Source: Asparagopsis taxiformis (taxonomy: Eukaryota > Rhodophyta > Florideophyceae > Bonnemaisoniales > Bonnemaisoniaceae). Taken from it: a stretch of DNA of 64,000 nucleotides. The stretch covers positions 310,001-374,000 of the forward strand of contig JALQPE010000083.1 of the NCBI GenBank assembly GCA_030407315.1. The letters run 5' to 3'. A model generated the notes under the pieces. That model was not told where the DNA came from and did no database searches. It worked only from the letters and a program-made list of their open reading frames with translations. Shown here piece after piece: positions 40,801-50,195 of this stretch (within the stretch, counting starts at the first letter, position 1; each line of letters starts with the position of its first letter). Position numbers and translations under genes: made by a program.

Positions 40801-43800
40801 GTTGTGAGTCTCCCGAAATGGCCTAAAGAGTTGAAATCACCTTTGTCCTGCGCCCATGCTCGAACTAAAGCAGCTAAAAGCTTATCTGAACGTGTTGCAA
40901 TTCGAGATGAGCAATTGCTCAACGCCAGGGCTGCAGCTGTTCTCACGTTAGCTTTTCCTTTTTCAATGGCATCTGCGAGGACGTCAATGACTTCGTCGAA
41001 TAATTCATCCAGTTCAACGGCACTAGAATCTCCGACACCGTTCAGGGAACTATCTGGTTTCCCGATGATATCGTCATCGCTGTTTGGTGTTGCTTCAAGT
41101 AATGCTCCCAGGGATGCTATTGCGTTTGCAACAGTTATAGATTGAGACGGTGATGAACTGTCAAAATTTTCCCTCACAATGGAGATGACCTTACGAGTAA
41201 GCCCCATCCAAAGGATAGGTCCTCCTGTCTTGCTCAACTCCTTATGGGCTTCCGCTGCAACCCGCCGTGTTGCATACATAAGACACATTGCTCTTGAATG
41301 GAAGTTGTGAATCATAGTATTATCCAGATTGCCTTCATCAGATAGCTTTCGAGACCAGTTAGACCATCTTTGTGGTGTTGCCATTCTACTGAGCGCGGAC
41401 CCCGGAACCTCCCCGTGGACAAGACTGATACCATCACCCAAAGAGTTGGGTGAGTACAATCTCCCACTTTTGTTCTGCGCCGAAAGCGCCTTTAGACATC
41501 CCTCTGGGATACCTAGCGAAAGCCGAACCAGAACTTGCAACATGGCAAGAGTCCTGTTTATTTCCGCGAGATCCGAACGTGACAGACGTCTTGCCAATTC
41601 GAGTGCAATAGCAGCGCTAAGAGGAGACGAACACTTTGCAGCTGAGAGCGATTCGATGAGGGACCCAGAAGTGATCAGATCTTGTGCAACTACAGCAGCA
41701 ATCGCCTGTGCAGCATAAGCGAGGGAGTTCTCAGCCAAGGCAACTTCGGTTCCTTCTGTGCTAAAAATCCAACTTCTATCGACGTCTCTTAAAAGATCCC
41801 GTTGCTCTTTCTCCATCTCCTTATTTTCTCCGATATGTACAGATGGGAGCTTTTCTATAAAAGAAGAGCTATCATCACTGACGCATTCGCGCAACCTGTT
41901 CAATGAGAGCCTATGATTGCACATCGTACTATCGGATACCAAGCTTTTCTCTGCTACGGACGAGTTATAAGGGAGGCTAGAGGCTATGGCTTGATTTGCG
42001 TCCACTTCACCGAGGGTATGTTGAGCTTCCTCTCCGAGATGCATTGCAATGTAGTAGCATAGTTCCGCCGACGCACCTGTTGGAGGAACAATACTGACAC
42101 ATTGAAGCAGTTGTGATGACTCTGAAATGAGCAATCTGGCAAGATGGGAGGAATTACGCTTCTTCCCATTTGAGCCTTGTGCTGTGTCTGTCTTAGGAAT
42201 ATCCATTCCCACAGACGATCCTCCAAAGCTTCCCAGCTGAGAACCACCCAAAGTTGCCTGCAGGTTTACGATTCTGGCTGCACATGCACCTATAAGGGCT
42301 TTAGCGCACTTTTCGAGCTGCAAGCTTGGAAAGTTGCGTAATGAACACAAAAGAGCATGTAATGCAGAAGATCGTGTGGACGCTTGAGCCAAAGATTCAT
42401 CAAGCCCAATTTGCGGTTGTTCCCCGGTTCCTTCTGCGGGTATTGGACTCATCAGATTGTTGGATGCACCAGCATTTCCTCCTTTTGGCTGCCTCTGAGC
42501 AGCATAACCCAGCTCCTCTTTCCAATGCGATATAAGCTCTATTAGTCCATCTTCCTCAAATAGATCTTTCCGCTTTGCTGATGCCAATGCCGCAATAAGT
42601 CCCCATCCTGCTCTACGTCTTATACAAGCAACAATCGGACCATGCTCGTTCACCTTTTGACTGGCATGGTGTGGTCGTAGTAATGCAATGCTATCAATAG
42701 CACATTGACGGACAAGGGCAGCAGGCACTCGGCGCTGACCGGAGGAAACTTGTGCAATAAGTACAGACAGTGCTGCAGCGTTTCCCAGAATAGATGACAG
42801 TTCAGCACCGATACTGCTTAGATCTTCAAAGCTAAGTAGACCCCCGCTTGGAGCTGGAGTTGTAGCAAGTGCCAAGTCAGAAATGCGTAGATTCTGCAGA
42901 ATCGCCGTGAGAAATTGAGAGCATGTTCGAGGTAGTGCGTGAATGACAGAGAGCATCATTCGAACACCAGCAAGTCGAACTGGTCCAAAGTTAGTTTGCA
43001 GTGCGGTGTGCGTGACGTTCATTAATTGCGTAGTGAGATCGTTATAATCAACAGAGAGTCCACTTTCGCGGAGGCATTCCCTTCCAAACTTAGCAAGTAG
43101 AATGCTGCACACATGGAGGGCGACTGTAAGTGAGAGTTCTGTGGACTCCAGTGCCGGAAGGACGTTTTCAAAGACTAGGGCAGACAAGGATGGCTTCAAA
43201 TTCTTTAGTAATCCTAGCCAAAGCCCATCTAGCAGAGCAGACGCGGCAGGAACAGACACCACATGAGGCAACAGCATATCAAAAGTACGTGGCACAATAA
43301 CGGGTATGCTATCTGGGAGTATGTTACTCCACATGCGACACACGGCTGCAATTGCTACTGTGGAGTCCAGACACCCATCAAACAAGCCTGTTACCTTTGC
43401 GACTTGGAGCACAGTCTGTTCAAAGATCTGATCCGATAACCAAACGGATGGATTGGTGTCGTCTGGGTCTGCATTGAAGCGCTGTGCACCACCTGTAACA
43501 GGTGCGCGTTTTTGGGGAAATTTAGAACCATCAGTAGTGCCATACTTGCGCACTTGAAAAGTCGTCGATCTGCGGGCAGTAAGGGAGGCTCGGGCGACTG
43601 CAAGTGCCCACATAGCCTTCTCGGGGCTTGTTGGGGCTGAACGCATGGCGCGGGCGCAGGTGGTGACAATATCATCCGAAGGTAACGGTCCGCGAGATAC
43701 CATATGTGGAACAATTAGAGCAGTAAGTAAAGCGGAACCCTGTCCAGCCGAGCCTTGTTTAACAACGGGCGAGGTCAAGCAACACTCGAGCATTGCATCA

Positions 43801-44483
43801 ACCAATCGATCATCTGGTGGCGCATGAGGCGGAAATGATTGAACAATTTGAGCAATCGCATAACACAGATCACCCCTCTTACATTTCTGGCGTACGCGCT
43901 GACTGAGCAGGAATAAAATCGACTCACGTGCCACTTCACGTCCTGCAATAGCACAAGAGGACACGTCGGCCAGCGTAAGGATTGCGCAAACGACCTCAAA
44001 ATCGCCCACTTCGGTATCGGTCCATGAGAGACGCTTCAGGGAGGCGATATGGGCGCGGAGGGTATCAGCGCCCTGCATGACGATAGCAGGTCCGGCGGCG
44101 CGACCGGCGACGCGGAGCAGATCTATTGCACGACGTCGAAGCGGGCCTGCCCGGCATGGAAGTTTGATGAGGGCGCTGATTGTCGTTGCGAATAACGCTC
44201 GTGCGCCATGTTCATGCGCAGCTTTGAGCCGATTGTCAGCGTCGAGTTGGGCGCGTGTGGCAAGTGCGGCGGCGGCAGTACTGCTGCGAGCTGTGTAGGC
44301 GAGCGCGCGCGCGCGAACGGCATCGACTTGCAGCTGAGATTCTTGCAGGGCGTGTAGGGCGTCTCCTAACAGTCGGATGACGACGATGCGGGTCGGTTGC
44401 TTGGGGTCTATTGCGCGGGAAACAGCGGCTGCGGCGACAAGCAGGGGGTTCCTGGAACGCTGTGGCCGGTTACGGGGCGCCAT
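37848..44483 (-). CDS. HEATR5/Laa1/SWEETIE-like giant HEAT-repeat protein
   Basis: A 2211-residue single-exon protein, helical throughout. A basic leader (MAPRNRPQRSRN) is followed by Ala/Leu-rich helices. Best evidence for the family is around residues 570-690: ELSSILGNAAALSVLIAQV, then IRRRAGWGLIAALASAKR, LISHWKEELGYAAQ and later RSSALHALLCSLRNFP, which follow the order of the HEATR5 region with its AGW and ALxAxxSF-type blocks. Later HEAT-like blocks include VRTAAALALSNCSSR and LNARAAGLYGISTLW. HEATR5 proteins bind the AP-1 adaptor system and act in trafficking between the Golgi and endosomes. The match is partial, so a different HEAT protein remains possible. The gene is by far the longest in the window. 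Confidence 0.65.
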   Translation of the reverse strand: MAPRNRPQRSRNPLLVAAAAVSRAIDPKQPTRIVVIRLLGDALHALQESQLQVDAVRARALAYTARSSTAAAALATRAQLDADNRLKAAHEHGARALFATTISALIKLPCRAGPLRRRAIDLLRVAGRAAGPAIVMQGADTLRAHIASLKRLSWTDTEVGDFEVVCAILTLADVSSCAIAGREVARESILFLLSQRVRQKCKRGDLCYAIAQIVQSFPPHAPPDDRLVDAMLECCLTSPVVKQGSAGQGSALLTALIVPHMVSRGPLPSDDIVTTCARAMRSAPTSPEKAMWALAVARASLTARRSTTFQVRKYGTTDGSKFPQKRAPVTGGAQRFNADPDDTNPSVWLSDQIFEQTVLQVAKVTGLFDGCLDSTVAIAAVCRMWSNILPDSIPVIVPRTFDMLLPHVVSVPAASALLDGLWLGLLKNLKPSLSALVFENVLPALESTELSLTVALHVCSILLAKFGRECLRESGLSVDYNDLTTQLMNVTHTALQTNFGPVRLAGVRMMLSVIHALPRTCSQFLTAILQNLRISDLALATTPAPSGGLLSFEDLSSIGAELSSILGNAAALSVLIAQVSSGQRRVPAALVRQCAIDSIALLRPHHASQKVNEHGPIVACIRRRAGWGLIAALASAKRKDLFEEDGLIELISHWKEELGYAAQRQPKGGNAGASNNLMSPIPAEGTGEQPQIGLDESLAQASTRSSALHALLCSLRNFPSLQLEKCAKALIGACAARIVNLQATLGGSQLGSFGGSSVGMDIPKTDTAQGSNGKKRNSSHLARLLISESSQLLQCVSIVPPTGASAELCYYIAMHLGEEAQHTLGEVDANQAIASSLPYNSSVAEKSLVSDSTMCNHRLSLNRLRECVSDDSSSFIEKLPSVHIGENKEMEKEQRDLLRDVDRSWIFSTEGTEVALAENSLAYAAQAIAAVVAQDLITSGSLIESLSAAKCSSPLSAAIALELARRLSRSDLAEINRTLAMLQVLVRLSLGIPEGCLKALSAQNKSGRLYSPNSLGDGISLVHGEVPGSALSRMATPQRWSNWSRKLSDEGNLDNTMIHNFHSRAMCLMYATRRVAAEAHKELSKTGGPILWMGLTRKVISIVRENFDSSSPSQSITVANAIASLGALLEATPNSDDDIIGKPDSSLNGVGDSSAVELDELFDEVIDVLADAIEKGKANVRTAAALALSNCSSRIATRSDKLLAALVRAWAQDKGDFNSLGHFGRLTTETGIWATCFANTWNDIGIKSNGERKLFFCQDSCGIGSNSPALAIGAAAVLSSCRLQWWELNDSAAFSATELLTEVIQWTGASALNARAAGLYGISTLWASKIDLARANILSQDNGLLTTANGTTSRISAEQYKDGVVPIQSFSLKEAIRIHSAVGPFLDEVVYDSLAPIEVTMDFEELKVAAIAAVLEVLRGAGTAETCTHLPKLPEVLLAAADSGITEASTLLHILLPYDVTKRPKYWFGLCRAVCLGGERLNYGSSKATWDVSLATKGLALKVAVESVDRSLDSCSCLPSVGQGVSQECAMDFLPKIVDFIQQLFQTDKHGVETSGEACKFFQRISARISCPETNWKSNEKAMEAFTNLWSPNARQISRLVSDEVPHSVANMATMAMTEMLVASLRLRTEALIEQSEDALLSFLSKGTPGDLRKRFLYSDQGEEVGLHATLALVSSYGRLISSFLVSSDYRIHCGQPQSALWMKCLEKVGTIKGLLFAVCGDFVSTLRVNELKMIARDGGSLTAASVPESQLEAAISLYITPVVLGALSCIGSTSTYPTSQDLNRWLNVLSPGIRMAQNCSQYESVVLASYVWLMKHEHEDAASEFRKQAFMTQNQEALTCFLNSGKEIDNQIREVLVAFAQCKKSEFLLYSYRLSCLQNFDMSIGICVLELILSILMVGVVDSFRSLQGNMKSIGVGLKGLSKLVDHLGRSRRDLLKPYLAHCMDAVFLVVEQKGSRISSLACDTSFQQCVCSLVKTAILSPGADTDFIKLCFAKTQRIFNDAAMEQCMSVIKLCTSIGATLATIAPEICSKPYADMLVSRKIRTDDDVEDVAALVLCLSCYGVEDYVTNTICELSIDVGEECHAAAKVLAHELAHIGASKHGEKCAHFGLKCAIAAISDDGENCTVTNRLGLVLYSLFLPLLVGTLPDVDSSEKIPLSSLDENGKYMAGLAKEEMLLLGSFAASLQKNERLKVERFLVGLDNATESNVE

Positions 44484-44929
44484 TACTGGCTCGGTGGATG
44501 GGGTGGAGATGGAGGGTGGAGATAATATCTAGTGTGCAGAGTGGCATAAATCGTCAGACTGCGTTGAAGTGCGCAGCAAGAGTTGATGGAATGACTATCT
44601 AATGATCTGTCGGGAAAATTAGACAAATTTGATGCATGATTTAAAAAACAGGACCTGGAAGAGAAAACCAGACGTGGAATCGAATATTACTACCATCATC
44701 CATATAACGTTTATTGCACTCCTTAATATCGTCAAAGCAATGAGCAACCACGAGATGGATCGTCTTCTTCGCAAATAAGTTTAATCTGCACCAAGATACT
44801 AAGTTTAAATCTGCAGTCTCATTACCCTCAAGTGTTAATCATCTGCACAATTTCAAAATTATATCTCAAAAACCGCACAACCTCAACTCTCGTTTCTGAT
44901 CCAGTCAGGCGCCCATACTCCCATCCAAC
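44484..44929. promoter_or_regulatory. Divergent promoter, HEATR5-like / glyoxalase II
   Basis: 446 bases, AT-rich from 44600 to 44880. No clear TATA or CCAAT box. Both promoters must lie here. Confidence 0.35.
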
Positions 44930-45832
44930 ATGGCCTTTCTTCCAACCATCCCAATTCTCAAGCGGCGTGCCGCAACTCTTCTCTCCAGAACGCGTTCAGT
45001 CTGCACCCGTGCCACTATGCGCCAAACGCCTCCCGCATTTCCATTAGGCCCTTCAGTCGACGTTCACATAGTGCCCGTTCTTTCCGACAATTTCTCCTAT
45101 CTCATCCACGACAAGTCAGCGCAAGTTGCCGCCGTCGTCGACCCTGTCGAACCCCCAAAGCTGCTATATCTTGCGGAGACTCTGGGAGCGCGTGTGACGT
45201 CCGCACTAGTAACGCACCATCATTGGGACCACGCCGGCGGCAACATCGAGCTCGCATCATTGGTACCTGATGTGGAGATAGTAGGCTCTGCCTATGAAAC
45301 TGCAGATGGTGTAACGGTTCGTATGAAAACAGGTGAGATAAGGAATGTGCATGGATCCCAATTACAATACACGGCGATGAATACTCCGTGTCACACACAG
45401 GGTCATCTGTGCTTCAATCTGCATACACAGCAACCGGCTGTTTTTACGGGTGATACCCTTTTTGTGGGAGGTTGTGGCAAATTTTTCGAAGGGGATGCCG
45501 CGGACATGCAAAAGTCTTTAAATGAAACTTTGGCAAGTCTGCCAGGCCATACCACAGTTTTCTGTGGGCATGAATATACGGTGTCGAATCTGCTTTTCGC
45601 GGTTAGTGTGGATAAGGGTAATGAGGTTTTGAAAAAGAAGCTAGCATGGGCGAAAGAAAGGGTTGAACAAGGTTTACCGACTGTTCCGAGTAGTATTGGG
45701 GATGAAATATCGTTTAATCCGTTCATGAGGACGAATATCCCTGCACTTGCTGCTGCCGTTGACGCAGATGAGAATGATCCCGTATCGGTTATGCGCAACC
45801 TTCGTGAGCGAAAGAATAATTTTAGAGGATAG
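44930..45832 (+). CDS. GLO2: Glyoxalase II (hydroxyacylglutathione hydrolase), probably mitochondrial
   Basis: A 300-residue metallo-hydrolase. Zinc motif THHHWDHAGGN, then PCHTQGHLCF and FTGDTLFVGGCGKFFEG, and FCGHEYT, all as in glyoxalase II. It hydrolyses S-lactoylglutathione to D-lactate and glutathione, the second step of methylglyoxal clearance. The first 29 residues (RRAATLLSRTRSVCTR) look mitochondrial. A second in-frame ATG at codon 30 (MRQTPPAFPLG) would give the cytosolic length, so two products are possible, as described for human HAGH. The 5' half has C-ending codons, the 3' half T/G-ending ones. The D-lactate product could meet other D-lactate metabolism in this cell. Confidence 0.95.
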   Translation: MAFLPTIPILKRRAATLLSRTRSVCTRATMRQTPPAFPLGPSVDVHIVPVLSDNFSYLIHDKSAQVAAVVDPVEPPKLLYLAETLGARVTSALVTHHHWDHAGGNIELASLVPDVEIVGSAYETADGVTVRMKTGEIRNVHGSQLQYTAMNTPCHTQGHLCFNLHTQQPAVFTGDTLFVGGCGKFFEGDAADMQKSLNETLASLPGHTTVFCGHEYTVSNLLFAVSVDKGNEVLKKKLAWAKERVEQGLPTVPSSIGDEISFNPFMRTNIPALAAAVDADENDPVSVMRNLRERKNNFRG

Positions 45833-46055
45833 GATATTGGATGTCTTTAGGTAGCAAATGGGATTTTTATAAAGTGCTTGCTTTGGGATGAGTCGAGGTG
45901 CAGTTATTTGTAGTGCGTATGAAACGCCTCGATGATAGTCAGTAATACGTGCCGCAGCTGCTGTAATAATACCCAACTGTTGTTGACAAACATCTGTGGC
46001 TGGATACCTCTCATAATCCTTGCTCAAAAATCTTGATCGCGTCCTTGCGGAGACT
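45833..46055. other. Convergent spacer GLO2 / Mrs2-like
   Basis: 223 bases between convergent stop codons; 3' ends only. Confidence 0.35.
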
Positions 46056-48014
46056 TTACAGAGGGCTATAGAGGCCGCGTCGCCGTAATGCTAATAAAAT
46101 AAACCATGAAGAAACAATAATTGTGGCTAGAATGAATACAACTACAGCGAAGAACCAAACTTCACTGGCCGATGACTCAAACATTGGAATTTGCATATTC
46201 ATACCAAACATCCCGGCAATCACTCCACCAATCCCGAACGTCATGCTCACGACACTAAGCGCCAATTCGACAGAAAGCAAGCGATTTCGCAATGTGTCGA
46301 GATGAATCATCACCAAATCTTCAGTATCATCAATTGCATCATTCAATAATACTGCATGATTAACATGTTCGTCAATTACCTGCAAGTACGCTTCGAGCAG
46401 AGTTTCCACCTCGTTATGGTCTACCGAGCTTCGGCATTGATTACGCGATGCGTGCTTTTCTGTTAAATACATATTTGCCATGTCTTCATCTTCATCCAAC
46501 AAATTCTCCAGAATGTTCTTCACATTATTTGCCCTCGAGTGGAAATGATTTAGTTGCTGCTTCTTCAATCGCAACTCCTCCAGCATTTTTGTAGTCAGTT
46601 CATTGGGTAGCTGATGCAAATAGACGTCAATTTCAGGCTTAAGTCGTCCAAACTCATGTTCTAACAGCATCGCCAGGAAAATCAAAATCCCTTCCAGCGC
46701 TTTAAACTCAAAAGGTTGTGGATTCTCCGCATCTGGCCGCACACGAATACTCTGTCTGGCTATGAATACAAGTTGCTTCGTGCGTTCCTTATACGGATCG
46801 AACAAGAACATTTTGTTGTGCAGAATAATTGCTCGCAGTCCTTCTAATGACACAACTAGAGCTGAATGGCGAACCCATAATGCTGGTTTGGCGATAAATG
46901 CAGGATCGACCTGCCTGATGTCTCGAGCTTGTAGTGAATTGCGCAGGTAATCCCTCAAAACTTTTTGGGCTGCTCTGCGGCCTTCGACTGTTCCAGGTTC
47001 CCACACATCTGCTAATTCCCTTATTTCTGCCGATGGGCTTTGGGCAGTGTTGGAAAGCCATCGTCCCACAGCTTTGGGCGATGGTTGGAACTGGTTTAGA
47101 GTTTCACGTGCCTCTTGCAAAATTTCTGCTCGACTCAACTGCCTCTCTGACAATTCTCCACGGTCGTCCAGTTGGAAACAATCTAGCTTTCCCCACCGAC
47201 CGGCACTACCGTTTTGGAACACAGCATCTTGCCCGCTCGGAAGGTTTGATGTGTAACCCATGTGATCGCTTTCATGATTTGGGAGTGTGTTCGATGGGTG
47301 TGTCATTGGATTTGATGCGTCATGAGTTTGTTTAGATTTTACGCTAGTAAGATCATCAGTTCCCCTACCAGAATTGACGGCATCTGCAAGGGAAGCATCG
47401 GCGTCATTCAATACTGGTGACAAATCTGCAGAAGAAGATGGAAACACAGGGTCGGTATCAGAGCGGATAATATCAGAAAAATCAGCTCGACGCGGCGTTT
47501 CCAACACTTGGGGAGCTTCATGGGCATGTTCTGGTGCAAGCTGATCTACAGATGCGACGGAAGATTCAAATGGAGATGAGGCGACAGGTGCTGAAGACTT
47601 GGACGCTGGGACGAAGGACACACCATAGCGATCACTGCGCGTTTGATCACGGGCAAGCTCCGAGGCAACATACTCACTGAACGAGACGGCAGGATTTTCT
47701 GGGGAAGGGTAGGGACGTGTGGGGGAGGAAGCGGGATGTTGTGGCGATGAATTAGGAATGGTTGTAGGACTAGAGCGTCCTGGAGAAGTTGGAGCACTTC
47801 CGGTTGGGGAAGGGCGGATACTAATTGGATCGTTTGAGATCGAGATGTTGTAAGCGTCGGCATCTGCGGTCATTAAGTGAAGGTCCATGCCTGCCAGAGG
47901 TGATGGGGACGGGACAGCAGGGTAGTCGAGGAATAGATCGGGGAGCATGGTTAGGTCTGGCTCAGAGGCTGCTTTGAAGAGTGCGGACTGCGGCGAGCGC
48001 CGTCCGTCCGTCAT
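46056..48014 (-). CDS. CorA/Mrs2-type magnesium channel
   Basis: 652 residues from the ATG at 48014; the frame reaches 48059 only through a TTG. The first 270 residues are disordered, Ser/Pro/Asp-rich. The CorA fold follows: ALWVRHSALVVSLEGLRAIIL, ALEGILIFLAMLLEHEF, a long coiled-coil arm with NNVKNILENLLDEDEDMANMYL, and the end with two transmembrane helices joined by the signature GMN (MFGMNMQIP) near residue 603. It would carry Mg2+ through a membrane, as an eukaryotic Mrs2 or ALR relative. The long N-terminus lacks a clear presequence, so the vacuole or plasma membrane is as likely as the mitochondrion. Confidence 0.9.
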   Translation of the reverse strand: MTDGRRSPQSALFKAASEPDLTMLPDLFLDYPAVPSPSPLAGMDLHLMTADADAYNISISNDPISIRPSPTGSAPTSPGRSSPTTIPNSSPQHPASSPTRPYPSPENPAVSFSEYVASELARDQTRSDRYGVSFVPASKSSAPVASSPFESSVASVDQLAPEHAHEAPQVLETPRRADFSDIIRSDTDPVFPSSSADLSPVLNDADASLADAVNSGRGTDDLTSVKSKQTHDASNPMTHPSNTLPNHESDHMGYTSNLPSGQDAVFQNGSAGRWGKLDCFQLDDRGELSERQLSRAEILQEARETLNQFQPSPKAVGRWLSNTAQSPSAEIRELADVWEPGTVEGRRAAQKVLRDYLRNSLQARDIRQVDPAFIAKPALWVRHSALVVSLEGLRAIILHNKMFLFDPYKERTKQLVFIARQSIRVRPDAENPQPFEFKALEGILIFLAMLLEHEFGRLKPEIDVYLHQLPNELTTKMLEELRLKKQQLNHFHSRANNVKNILENLLDEDEDMANMYLTEKHASRNQCRSSVDHNEVETLLEAYLQVIDEHVNHAVLLNDAIDDTEDLVMIHLDTLRNRLLSVELALSVVSMTFGIGGVIAGMFGMNMQIPMFESSASEVWFFAVVVFILATIIVSSWFILLALRRRGLYSPL

Positions 48015-48639
48015 TGCAATATTTTCCGGATTTCTGCAAGAGTCCGCTGCAGCGGACAAATTCCCACATCAGGATTGAAGCTGCGCAAGGAAAAAAGGGC
48101 GCGCACGTCGACGGCCTGGCCTGGCTAACACCGAAATGAACTGGCGGTGCACTTGAAGAAACTTGACAACGATACCTCGTGGGGAAGTTTGTGCAACTAT
48201 GGCAGGCTGTGGTTGTTGCAACAAACAAGGGGAAGGAACCGGACGGCGTTGCTTCGTGCGGAATGCATGTGATTAGAGATCTCTTCAGCAACCAAGAGAC
48301 GAGTTGAAGGATGCAACTGCGCTTTGAACTTTGATAGAGGGCCGTCTGGTGGGTGAAAGCTCTTCACAGACGGTCGTGAAGCAGGTTTGTTGTGGACCTC
48401 TCGACCTTTGGGACATCAACACAAACGGGGATTGCGCCCCTGGTCTAGTGCCAACCATGCTTCTGTAAGCATTACGTCCTGCAGGTGCGTATTCTGTCTT
48501 CAATTTTGGCGGGAAATATAGTACTCTACATTCCCGCTACCAAATACTCTCTGACTCCTTTTTTGAGTGGTATAACCCATCAAGTCCTGCTCACCCATTC
48601 TCTGTCGTTCGTTCCTTGCGTGCAACTTGCACTACAACC
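48015..48639. promoter_or_regulatory. Divergent promoter, Mrs2-like / DNAJC9
   Basis: 625 bases between divergent start codons. No clear box is noted and frames inside do not look coding. Confidence 0.35.
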
Positions 48640-49509
48640 ATGACAGTGAAAGAGACAGCCTATTACGACCTGCTCTCAGTGGCGCCATCAGCTACCGTGG
48701 CAGAAATTCGAAAAGCTTTTCGTGTGCAGGCACTCAAAAGTCATCCCGATCGTGCAGGCAATTCAGAAGAGGCTACAGCAGCTTTTCAGCATTTGCGGGC
48801 AGTATACGACGTGCTCATTGACCCAGACCGTCGAGCTGCATATGACGAGTTTGGCGATACTGGTTCGCTTCACGGAAACGATGACAATATCGACGTCGCA
48901 GCTGCTGCATCGTTCTTTAGTCGTACCAGAAACCCTGTCACCAAAGAGGATGTCAAAGCGTATGAAACTTCATACCGTGATGGTCCTGATGAAGTTGAGG
49001 ATCTTGTGGCACATTTCAATCGCTTCGAAGGAAATGTGACTAAAGTATGTGATTACATCCCATACAGTGACGAATCGGATTTGAAGCGTTTTGTGGCATT
49101 ATGGGAGGGAAAGATTGAGGATGGAACTTTAACCTCTACGAAGGCCTGGACAAAGGCACGCAAAGCATTATTAAAAATGGGACGCGGGAAAGAGCGTGAC
49201 TTGTCTGGTACAAACGACACTGATGATGATAAAGAAAAACCTGCTGGGAAACGGAGGAAGAAAGCATCCAATTCTAAAAAGGAAACTGATGATCAGAGTG
49301 ATCTTTTCGCAATGATTCGAGCTCGTGCCGACAAAAACAAAGCGCAGTTTGACGACTGGGTTGACGGACTCGCAGCACGAGCTGAAAACAGGTTGAAGTC
49401 GCAGTCGAAGGCCGGTCGTTCCAAGGCAAAAGCTAAACATTCTGAAGAAACAGAACCTGGATCGTCACGAAAGAGGAAGCGTAATAACAGGAAAGGGAAT
49501 AAGTCGTGA
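48640..49509 (+). CDS. DNAJC9: DNAJC9-like J-domain protein
   Basis: 289 residues from the ATG at 48640 (CAACCATGACA); the frame is open upstream only through a TTG. The J domain is at the N-terminus (YYDLLSVAPSATVAEIRKAF) with an intact HPD (SHPDRAG), followed by the DNAJC9 block: VKAYETSYRDGPDEVEDLVAHF, FEGNVTKVCDYIPYSDESD. The second half is basic and charged (KRRKKASNSKK; KRKRNNRKGNK), suggesting nuclear localisation. DNAJC9 brings Hsp70 to histones H3-H4 during chromatin assembly. The next gene ends only 29 bases beyond, on the opposite strand. Confidence 0.88.
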   Translation: MTVKETAYYDLLSVAPSATVAEIRKAFRVQALKSHPDRAGNSEEATAAFQHLRAVYDVLIDPDRRAAYDEFGDTGSLHGNDDNIDVAAAASFFSRTRNPVTKEDVKAYETSYRDGPDEVEDLVAHFNRFEGNVTKVCDYIPYSDESDLKRFVALWEGKIEDGTLTSTKAWTKARKALLKMGRGKERDLSGTNDTDDDKEKPAGKRRKKASNSKKETDDQSDLFAMIRARADKNKAQFDDWVDGLAARAENRLKSQSKAGRSKAKAKHSEETEPGSSRKRKRNNRKGNKS

Positions 49510-49538
49510 TGTAGAGATATTGAGTTTAGTTTGTTTTA

Positions 49539-50195
49539 CTACAAGGCATCTTGTGGCTTCGCATTTGAGCGTTTGGATTCTTCCTCGGCCTGTTCCAACA
49601 GGTACTTCAAAACTTGCGATGTCCCAGCGACGAGCTGCTGCAGGCCTCTGGCAATCTCATATCCGCGCGCAAGCGTAACGTTGCGTCGCGACACCTCACC
49701 CAGCGAGGCTGTTTCTTCCCACTTTGCCCGTTTTCTTGACTTGTGTGCACTATCGCCGCGCTGGTACTGGTTACCTGACTTGTCGACCTCGATGCGTTCG
49801 CTGCTATTGATGAGCAGCTGATAGTGTCGTTTACGCGCCACTTGCAGATGCTTGTTGGCCGTCTGGAGCACGGGCACGAGTTGCACGGCTGTCTCCCGGT
49901 AATCGGATGCAGCCGCACGCGAGGACTTTGGTGGATATTGCATGTTGGACGGCGACCTGTCAGATAGATCGTTCTGCGGCTTGAATGGGGATGGAATGGG
50001 CCTGTTCTGCTGCGGTGACGCGGCGATGGATCGAGCTTGCAGCGGGGATGCGATCGACGGATTGCGCGGCATGTCGGGGATTGCAGTAGTGTGTGCGGTT
50101 CGTCTTCGTCGAAGGATGGCTGGCACTTGTCTTGAGGTCGGCAGAATGATCTTTTTGAGTGAGCTTGCGACGGGATCGACGTTTTCCTTGTTCAT
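49539..50195 (-). CDS. Unknown protein with N-terminal KEN box
   Basis: 218 residues, family not recognised. It starts MNKENVDP, which contains a KEN box, a degradation signal read by APC/C-Cdh1 in many eukaryotes. A basic segment (ILRRRRTAH) and repeated Ser-Pro sites (SPLQ, SPQQ, SPFK, SPSN) follow, as in proteins phosphorylated by CDKs. The C-terminal half is helical (ETAVQLVPVLQTANKHLQVARKR; ARGLQQLVAGTSQVLKYLLEQ). Such features fit a cell-cycle protein, but no named role can be given. Confidence 0.6.
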   Translation of the reverse strand: MNKENVDPVASSLKKIILPTSRQVPAILRRRRTAHTTAIPDMPRNPSIASPLQARSIAASPQQNRPIPSPFKPQNDLSDRSPSNMQYPPKSSRAAASDYRETAVQLVPVLQTANKHLQVARKRHYQLLINSSERIEVDKSGNQYQRGDSAHKSRKRAKWEETASLGEVSRRNVTLARGYEIARGLQQLVAGTSQVLKYLLEQAEEESKRSNAKPQDAL

